The notes under the pieces are model-generated. The model saw only the letters and a list, made by a program, of their open reading frames with translations, ran no database searches and was not told the DNA's origin. Both the position numbers and the translations under genes were made by a program. From JAFDCJ01 sp049669725 (GTDB lineage: Bacteria > Desulfobacterota > Desulfobacteria > Desulfobacterales > JAFDCJ01), in contig JBATKU010000122.1 of assembly GCA_049669725.1 (NCBI GenBank), positions 1 to 38,513 of the forward strand: DNA of 38,513 nt, read 5' to 3'. Each line of letters begins with the position of its first letter. Within the stretch, counting starts at the first letter, position 1. This document shows positions 24,295-30,546 of the stretch, piece by piece.

Positions 24295-25032
24295 TTGGTC
24301 GATTCAAAAGATGTTGATACTTTGAGCTCCGAACTTGAAAGTCGGTTGGACGATCTCTTCAGTGAACCTAACGGAGCCCAACCGGACGCTGAAGATACTG
24401 ATCGGGAAGCGTATTATCCCCTGGCGGAGCTAAAAAATTTGATACTTTCCATTGACTGGGAAATAACAGATGATGTTCTGGAAAAATTTATCCAGCAGAT
24501 AAAGGATCTGAAGCTGACCTACAAACATGATAAAATCGTTCTAACATTTCTTCAAATCCTTAATTCACTGGGTAATTATATCCAAACCAACCGCGCCAAG
24601 TCACATCCCAAAACCTTTAAAATACTAAACTCTGTTTTCGCCAGTCTTGATAAAGTTGTGCTCACCCGGGATATGGCCGAGACGGCCAAAAAAAAGATCT
24701 TGCGGGCCGAGATGAATAGCTACAAAGAATTAAGAACCCAAATCTCCCAGGGCACATCCACAACACGGCCAAAGGCCAAAGCCAAAGCCGAAGAATCGGA
24801 GATCGCCAAAGCAACAGAAGATCAACCGGGAACCTTCGCCGGGCCGCCTGTTCAACCGTCTGAAACCGAAATATTTGAATCGCCGCTGATAGATCACGAC
24901 CCGGAACCCGATGTTGTAACTTTGCGCGAGCCTTTGGTTGAATCTCTGGCTGAAGCCGTGGAGGAGATTAAAAAATACATTCACGATGAAATAAGTGCCT
25001 TAAAGAAGGAGATCGATGCGTTGCGAAATTAA
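24295..25032 (+). CDS. Helical protein of unknown function with C-terminal coiled coil
   Basis: This 245-residue protein starts at a TTG 10 bases after the GTPase stop, with AGGAG just upstream. Residues about 40-125 form a helical domain (YYPLAELKNLILSIDWEI, FLQILNSLGNYIQ) that I cannot assign. A low-complexity K/A/E/P linker covers about 150-210. The end is a short coiled coil (about 215-245, with VEEIKKYIHDEISALKKEID). It may be a scaffold or effector for the GTPase next to it, on position alone. Confidence 0.75.
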   Translation: MVDSKDVDTLSSELESRLDDLFSEPNGAQPDAEDTDREAYYPLAELKNLILSIDWEITDDVLEKFIQQIKDLKLTYKHDKIVLTFLQILNSLGNYIQTNRAKSHPKTFKILNSVFASLDKVVLTRDMAETAKKKILRAEMNSYKELRTQISQGTSTTRPKAKAKAEESEIAKATEDQPGTFAGPPVQPSETEIFESPLIDHDPEPDVVTLREPLVESLAEAVEEIKKYIHDEISALKKEIDALRN

Positions 25033-25108
25033 TACGGCCCCTTGATTGTCGGGATTGCTGCACGGAACGGTTTTTTGACAACCGTTATAAATCCATACAG
25101 GTAATGCC

Positions 25109-25588
25109 ATGGTATCGTTTTCAGGTGATATATCTTCCATGATTTACAAGCGCAAGGTCAGAGATGACCTGGGCGATTTTTCCCTGGATGGACAAACACT
25201 GTTCATCCTCATGGAACTGGACGGGAAGGCAACGCTGGGGCACCTGGCTGGAAAGACAGGGTTGAGCATGGGCTCTATCAGGGAATTGGTCGGCACTCTT
25301 TTAAAATTAGGACTTATCGAGAAGGTTGAAAAGGAAGTCATCCCGGTGGGCAATGATTTTTTTCGTAATCTGCTTGATGAATTGGCATTGGCCATTGGCC
25401 CGATCGCCAGCGTATTAATCGAAGATGAAGTTCAGGACCTTGGGCATGACGTGAACAGCTTCCCGAGTTTTCTTGTCACGGAGCTGGTCGACAAACTGGC
25501 CGGCGAAATCAGGCGTGAGGAGAAAAAGACGATCTTTATAAAAAACATGGTCAATATCATTCGAGCCAAAGGATACGCAAATACTTAA
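25109..25588 (+). CDS. Winged-helix-like protein with a helical GPIA domain
   Basis: In this 159-residue protein, residues about 15-72 read like a winged helix (LDGQTLFILMELDGKATLGHLAGKTGLSM, followed by LLKLGLIEKVEK). Residues about 83-150 form a small helical domain with ELALAIGPIASVLIEDE. That kind of domain often closes signalling proteins and kinases in this phylum. DNA binding is possible but unproven; such domains in Mgl-type loci can also be protein-interaction units. Confidence 0.72.
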   Translation: MVSFSGDISSMIYKRKVRDDLGDFSLDGQTLFILMELDGKATLGHLAGKTGLSMGSIRELVGTLLKLGLIEKVEKEVIPVGNDFFRNLLDELALAIGPIASVLIEDEVQDLGHDVNSFPSFLVTELVDKLAGEIRREEKKTIFIKNMVNIIRAKGYANT

Positions 25589-25658
25589 TTCTGATTAACT
25601 GATTTTGTGCGTTTTGTGTCAGATTTTTTCTCTTTTTCAGTCAGGCATGGTGAGGGAA

Positions 25659-25758
25659 TGTCTAAAATATAAATTGCCTAAAATTAAGGATGTGAATCAT
25701 TTTTAAAAAGGCAGAATACCCTTACTTTAGGCACTTTTCATTTTAGGCAATTTAGGCA
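25659..25758. repeat. TGCCTAAAA element, copy C (short)
   Basis: The left arm has TGTCTAAAA at 25659 and TGCCTAAAA at 25675. The right arm has CTTTAGGCA at 25725, TTTTAGGCA at 25741 and ATTTAGGCA at 25750. The core is only about 40 bases but keeps CAGAATACC-CTTA next to the right arm, like GATAGAATACCTTA of copy A. It lies inside the Mgl-like block, before the sensor gene. Confidence 0.75.
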
Positions 25759-25839
25759 TTAATTGGAATGCTCGAACCTGTATTTATTCGTCGATTAGTA
25801 GTTTCGGTTCGCTTGGTTCGGGAGTAAGGAGTCGTTGGT

Positions 25840-26976
25840 ATGATTATCATCTGTGAAGAGTGCGGAAAGAAATACCGGATAGATCCCTTAAAAATTAAAG
25901 GTAAAGCCGCGAGCTTTAAATGCCGGGTCTGTACCCACCTCATTGTGGTATCTAAACCGGAATCGTCGCCGGAGCAGCCGGAAATTGACCCGCGGCCGAC
26001 ATTGGCGTCCATTACAACAAACATTGACGATAGCTCGACTGCCGCCATGGCTGATATCGGCCGGACTCCGGCAAAAAGCAGACGCCGGGCCAAAGGCCTT
26101 GGCCTACGTACCAAAATGCTTTTGCTTTTCATGGTGGTTCCCATAATTTTGATGGCCGGCGCCAGCCTGCTCTATTTATGGCAACTCGAAACCATGTCGA
26201 ACTTGCTTACCCAGGAAAGCTCCAAGTTTGTCAATCAGATGGCTGAAGAAAAAGTTGCCTACATATCAGCCGGTGTTGCGATGCAATGCAAGCTATATTT
26301 GTTGAGTCATCCGGATTTAATCCGAGAGGATTTCAATGAGGATATAGGTTTTAAATCCCTCGCTGTGCAAAAAGTGGGAATGACCGGTTATACGGCGCTA
26401 TATGAATTGCCGGGGTCCGATGGGGTTTGGCGAACCTGGGCCCATGTTAACAAGAAAATAATCGGCATCGATATGAGTAAACTCAAAAAACCCCTTGGAC
26501 GGAATTTTCCCGGCTTCTGGAAAGTCTACATCGCAGTCAAGGAAGGTAAAAATTCCCAGGGATATTACACCTGGCAGGATAAGGACGGCAAGTTCCGTGA
26601 CAAATTTATGGTATGCACACCGATCGCCGGAACTCGATTTGTTATCGCCGCCACCACCTATATGGATGAATTCACCGGTCCGATGAAGCAGATGCAAGCG
26701 CGTGCCAAAGAATTATCCGACAGGGCCAAACTAATCACATGGGCAGTATTAGGGCTGACCCTTTTGCTTATTGGCCTCATCGTCTCAATCTACGGTCATC
26801 AGCTGACCGGTAAAATCAAAACTTTGACCGATGTGGCCGACCGCATTAGTATCGGTGAACTCGGGATGGAAGTTAAAACAACTTCAAAGGACGAAATAGG
26901 AGAACTTGCTGAAGCTATCGCAAGAATGCAAGACAGCATAAGACTTTCCATTGAACGGTTGCGGCGGCGGCGTTAA
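25840..26976 (+). CDS. Zinc-ribbon membrane sensor with periplasmic domain and HAMP
   Basis: This 378-residue protein begins with an MJ0042-type zinc ribbon: C5, C8, C28 and C31. A polar linker (about 40-90), a membrane helix (93-114), a periplasmic cache-like domain (about 115-297), a second membrane helix (298-319) and a HAMP domain (about 320-372) follow. It ends there with a short basic tail. It thus has the sensory half of a chemoreceptor but no signalling, kinase or cyclase output, so HAMP must act on a separate partner. The zinc ribbon faces the cytosol. Confidence 0.88.
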   Translation: MIIICEECGKKYRIDPLKIKGKAASFKCRVCTHLIVVSKPESSPEQPEIDPRPTLASITTNIDDSSTAAMADIGRTPAKSRRRAKGLGLRTKMLLLFMVVPIILMAGASLLYLWQLETMSNLLTQESSKFVNQMAEEKVAYISAGVAMQCKLYLLSHPDLIREDFNEDIGFKSLAVQKVGMTGYTALYELPGSDGVWRTWAHVNKKIIGIDMSKLKKPLGRNFPGFWKVYIAVKEGKNSQGYYTWQDKDGKFRDKFMVCTPIAGTRFVIAATTYMDEFTGPMKQMQARAKELSDRAKLITWAVLGLTLLLIGLIVSIYGHQLTGKIKTLTDVADRISIGELGMEVKTTSKDEIGELAEAIARMQDSIRLSIERLRRRR

Positions 26977-26977
26977 A

Positions 26978-26991
26978 GGCCATCGCATTGC
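26978..26991 (+). promoter_or_regulatory. Candidate sigma54 (-24/-12) promoter
   Basis: AGGCCA, five bases, then TTGCA gives GG (26978-26979) and GC (26990-26991) exactly ten bases apart, as sigma54 promoters need. It sits in the 96-base gap before the gene at 27073. No enhancer-binding protein is seen nearby, and one such match could be chance. Confidence 0.28.
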
Positions 26992-27072
26992 AGATATCTT
27001 TGCTGTCGACAACAAGTTGATGAAAAAAAGTTTTGCCATAAAATGCAAAGAAATAACTATTAAGAAACTATA

Positions 27073-28056
27073 ATGGTAATTATCCCAAGAGAAAAGCCGG
27101 TAATAGAAAACCTGAACATCTATTACCTGGACATTAAAAAATTACTTGAGCATTACCAGGGCGAAATCGGTTCCGGTGGTGCGTATTTTAAATCCCATGC
27201 GGCGGAAGGTGTCATATTTTTCGATAAAGACGACTTATTAAACGCCTTTTTCGAAGAAAAGGACCTTGATCTGATGGGGGCCCAGGCTATTGAACACCTT
27301 ATAAATGCCAGGGGAAAATATAATTTTACGGTCAGTATTTATCAACTTTCGTTTGCGGAGGTATACTTCTGGGCCAGCATTCCATCGGCCGAGAAGATAT
27401 ATGAAGGTCTCAGCACCGAATTCACCGATCTTGAAGGTCTCATTCGCAAGATGAGCTCCGAGAAATTGACCGGTTACATCGATGTCACCATTGGCGAGGG
27501 CGAAGACATCGGTATAATTTTTATTATTAACGGAAAAATCGTGGGTGGTTCATATTCCTGGGACAAGGAAGACCCCGGACCTTCCCAAAAAAACCAGGAG
27601 CTCTTGATTCGCAAAACCAAGGAATCCAGCGCCATCTTTAGTGTCTGCCGTATTCCCCTGGCAAAAATGAAAGCCCAGGGCGCATCCCGAACCGGCCCTA
27701 CCGGACCTTCCAAGGCCATATTAAGCATGCTGGAAGAATTATTGGTGATATTTGAAAACGCGGTTAACTCCCGAAAGAATATGAAAACCGATTTTTCCAA
27801 ACTGTTAAAAAAGAAGTTTGTGGAGAACGCTGAAAAATATGTTTTTCTGGACCCATTTGCCGGCGAGTTCGATTATTCCAATCGCAAAATAGATTTTTCA
27901 GGTGCGGCAAGTGACAAGGAATTGATTGGCGGTATTGTAAGTTCTATCCAGGAATTGGCGCAGGAATTGGGAATGCGCTCGGAACTGCTGAACTCCTGCG
28001 CTGAATGGTCAAATAAATATTCCAAGCAACTGGAGAATTTCAGCGTTAAGCTATAA
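27073..28056 (+). CDS. Duplicated DUF4388-like signalling protein
   Basis: This is a cytosolic protein of 327 residues. Two tandem modules resemble DUF4388 (PATAN-like) folds. The first spans about 17-100 (GVIFFDKDDLLNAFFEE, then YNFTVSIYQL). The second spans about 114-205 (KLTGYIDVTIGEGEDIGIIFIINGKIVGG, then AIFSVCRIPL). The C-terminal part (about 240-327) is helical, with FVENAEKYVFLDPFAGEF. It resembles the GPIA-type domain of the 25109 gene. Such modules link signals to pilus or motility regulators. The next gene starts two bases after its stop. Confidence 0.75.
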   Translation: MVIIPREKPVIENLNIYYLDIKKLLEHYQGEIGSGGAYFKSHAAEGVIFFDKDDLLNAFFEEKDLDLMGAQAIEHLINARGKYNFTVSIYQLSFAEVYFWASIPSAEKIYEGLSTEFTDLEGLIRKMSSEKLTGYIDVTIGEGEDIGIIFIINGKIVGGSYSWDKEDPGPSQKNQELLIRKTKESSAIFSVCRIPLAKMKAQGASRTGPTGPSKAILSMLEELLVIFENAVNSRKNMKTDFSKLLKKKFVENAEKYVFLDPFAGEFDYSNRKIDFSGAASDKELIGGIVSSIQELAQELGMRSELLNSCAEWSNKYSKQLENFSVKL

Positions 28057-28058
28057 AG

Positions 28059-29120
28059 ATGACCAATATACCTTCTATCAGTGATTACGGTCTTTCTGCC
28101 CGGGGATATGCTGAGTTTATTGACGGTATTCCAGCGGCCATTTACCGCACAACCCTGGAAGGTAAAATTGTCTATTGCAACAAGGCGTTCGCTAATATTT
28201 TCGGATTTGATTCAACTGCTGAACTTATTGATTTTCCGGTAATTGAACTGTATCGCAATAAAAAAGACCGGGGGGTCTTTATTCACTCCATTTTGCAAAG
28301 GGGTCGTCTGTTTGATCTGCCGATGGCCTTTAAAATGAAAGACGGAACCCCCATCACATGTGCCGTTTCGGCCAAGGCTGTTTTAGACGATGATGAGATG
28401 GTAGTCCATTTAGACGGTTTTGTAAGGGATATCACCGGTCAGACTGAAGTTAAAAATGACGTTGTGAGAATGGATGGTAGGGCTGATGATCAGAAGCATG
28501 CTGTCATCGTGATTGATTTGCACGGCGGATTAATTGACATCAATCAGGCCGGGGCACAATTAATGGGCTTTTCCAGGGGGGAAATGCGCGGACAGCCGGT
28601 GTCCGACTTTATTGCACCCGAAGACAGAGATTTTTTTCTAATTTTTCTTGCAGACATTATAAGAATCGGTCGCAATGAGACAATCCTTGCGGTCACCGGC
28701 CGGGGCGCTAAAAAACGCCATTTGGACTGGCATGCCTATCTGGTAAAAAATAACAGTCAACCCCATCACATCAAATGTATCGCCCGTGATGTCAGTGACA
28801 TTGTTAGCCGGCAAAAAGCGCGCAATATCGATGAAAAGTTTCAAGGCGTACTTGAAATGGCAGGGGGCGTGGCCCACAGTTTGAATCAACCCTTGACGAT
28901 TGTTAACAATTTGCTCAATGAAATCCTGTTAGAATTGGATCGCGAAGGGACCCTATTTCCAAAAGTTAAAAAAGTTCACGATCAGATGAAGAAAATGAAT
29001 GAGATCGGTCAGAAGATAGGCAATATTAAAAAATATGAGGCCATGGATTACGTGGCAGGTGTTAGAATAGTTGATATCGACAAAGCTTCCTGGGCCCAGG
29101 CCGTTGAGGATATTTCATGA
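28059..29120 (+). CDS. PAS-PAS protein with histidine-kinase DHp but no ATPase domain
   Basis: This 353-residue protein has two PAS domains, about 20-125 (YRTTLEGKIVYCNKAFANIFGF) and about 140-250 (VIVIDLHGGLIDINQAGAQLMGF). A DHp-type helix pair follows, with H-box GGVAHSLNQPLTIVNN, H273 being the phospho-acceptor. There is no N, G1 or G2 box. The gene stops and the response regulator begins by an ATGA overlap, so the missing HATPase is not a cut-off. It probably receives phosphate from, or dimerises with, another kinase, or serves as a scaffold for the regulator. Confidence 0.85.
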   Translation: MTNIPSISDYGLSARGYAEFIDGIPAAIYRTTLEGKIVYCNKAFANIFGFDSTAELIDFPVIELYRNKKDRGVFIHSILQRGRLFDLPMAFKMKDGTPITCAVSAKAVLDDDEMVVHLDGFVRDITGQTEVKNDVVRMDGRADDQKHAVIVIDLHGGLIDINQAGAQLMGFSRGEMRGQPVSDFIAPEDRDFFLIFLADIIRIGRNETILAVTGRGAKKRHLDWHAYLVKNNSQPHHIKCIARDVSDIVSRQKARNIDEKFQGVLEMAGGVAHSLNQPLTIVNNLLNEILLELDREGTLFPKVKKVHDQMKKMNEIGQKIGNIKKYEAMDYVAGVRIVDIDKASWAQAVEDIS

Positions 29121-30127
29121 TCAAAAATGTGCTGCTGGTGGATGATGACCACGAAATGCTGATTGCAATAGAAGAGGGGTTTCAAATATATAAAGACTCT
29201 TTTTCCGTTCTGCTGGCTTCCGACGGACTCAAAGCTGTAGAAAGCTTGAAGAAAAAATTGATCTCGCTGGTTGTCACTGATTTAAAGATGCCCGGAATGG
29301 ATGGATTTGAGTTGTTGTCCCATATCATGGAGCATTATCCGGATATTCCGGTCATCATCATAACCGGGTACAGTACGCCTGAAATGGAGAAATTGGCGTG
29401 GCAAGGCGGTGCGGTAGGATATATAGCGAAACCGTTTCTGATAGAAAACCTGGCCCGTCAGATTATGACCACCTTAAGAAAGGAATCAGAAGGCGGAACG
29501 TTGCACAGTGTGTCTTCCGGTATGTTTTTGCAGCTGGTGGAAATGGAACAGAAAACCTGCACCATTCGCCTGGAAGATAAATCTTCGAATAAAAACGGGA
29601 TTCTCTTTTTTCAGGAAGGTGAATTGTTCGATGCAAGGGTAAATGAGTTGCAGGGCGAAAATGCCGCTTACGAGATTTTTTCATGGGACCAGGTAAACTT
29701 ATCTATTCAAAACGGATGTGCCTTAAAAGAAAAACGAATTTTCAGCGAGATGCAGCATCTCATTCTTGAAGCGGCCCGGCGTAAGGACGAAGAAGTCATC
29801 GAGGATATACGACCGGTTGTGATCCAGGAAGTTCAACCCCTTGAACCGGAACCGGCAGACGTCATCGCCGCGATTAAAGAGAAAATTGAAGCCAAGTTAG
29901 GGCCTTCTTGCGGGCTGGAGGATATTTACCAGGACAATTCCTGGGACAGTCGTGTGCTGCAATTATCCAGGGCCGGCGTTTTTTTTAATATTGGAGAGCT
30001 TGCGATGGGCTATATTGATAAGGGTGAAGAGAACGATTTTATCCTGCTGCCCGGGGAAAATACCACTGTGATATCGGTAAACCCCAAATGCCCGAGGGAC
30101 AAACTCCTTCACATCCTCAGTGAATAA
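29117..30127 (+). CDS. Response regulator with DUF4388 and C-terminal Roadblock-like part
   Basis: This 336-residue protein carries a receiver domain (about 4-118) with the acidic pair D10/D11, phospho-acceptor D55 in TDLKMPGMDG, T83 and K105. A DUF4388 domain follows (about 133-205, with GMFLQLVEMEQKTCTIRL and GILFFQEGELFDARV). The last 60 residues (LSRAGVFFNIGELAMGYI, then DFILLPGENTTVISV) look like half of a Roadblock fold. There is no DNA-binding output, so it is likely to act by protein contact on the GTPase or pilus motor. It overlaps the preceding DHp gene. Confidence 0.87.
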   Translation: MIKNVLLVDDDHEMLIAIEEGFQIYKDSFSVLLASDGLKAVESLKKKLISLVVTDLKMPGMDGFELLSHIMEHYPDIPVIIITGYSTPEMEKLAWQGGAVGYIAKPFLIENLARQIMTTLRKESEGGTLHSVSSGMFLQLVEMEQKTCTIRLEDKSSNKNGILFFQEGELFDARVNELQGENAAYEIFSWDQVNLSIQNGCALKEKRIFSEMQHLILEAARRKDEEVIEDIRPVVIQEVQPLEPEPADVIAAIKEKIEAKLGPSCGLEDIYQDNSWDSRVLQLSRAGVFFNIGELAMGYIDKGEENDFILLPGENTTVISVNPKCPRDKLLHILSE

Positions 30128-30173
30128 ATTTTTCATGGCCGCGGTTGGCTGATTATTTTGTTGGAAAATTGAT

Positions 30174-30521
30174 ATGCGAGAATTGTTCAAGGACATTTTG
30201 AATATGGAGGGCGTCAAAGGCCTTATGATGTTCTCCTTTGCCGGAGATCCGGTGTACAAAGAATTCAACCAGGCCCAACCGGAAGGAATTGAAAGCAGGG
30301 ACTGGCATTTGATAATCGAGTCGCTGGCCGGAATGAGAGAAACGGATTTGATTTTTAAAAAAGGCCGGCTTTACATCCGCCGAACGGATATCGGATATCT
30401 GGTAATACTGATGGGCCTTTTTGTGCCAATTGCCATGATGCGGCTCCAGTGTGACATATTGCTGCCTTCCCTAAAGCCGGCCAAAGCCGCCGTAGGTATC
30501 AGACGTCTTTTTAAGAAATAA
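30174..30521 (+). CDS. Second Roadblock/LC7-like protein
   Basis: This 115-residue protein reads like a compact Roadblock domain: ILNMEGVKGLMMFSFAGDPVYKEF at the N-terminus, then WHLIIESLAGMRETDLIFKKGRLYIRR and IGYLVILMGLFVPIAMMRL. It could pair with the first Roadblock protein or with the C-terminal part of the regulator just upstream. No strong ribosome site precedes the ATG, so it is probably translated by coupling. Confidence 0.78.
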   Translation: MRELFKDILNMEGVKGLMMFSFAGDPVYKEFNQAQPEGIESRDWHLIIESLAGMRETDLIFKKGRLYIRRTDIGYLVILMGLFVPIAMMRLQCDILLPSLKPAKAAVGIRRLFKK

Positions 30522-30546
30522 GCGAATGAGAGGTTTATAAACAGCA

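Noticed and set aside
28850..29120. Frameshift that cut off a kinase ATPase domain
   Set aside because: The response regulator begins at once by ATGA overlap, and no ATPase motif occurs in any frame downstream.
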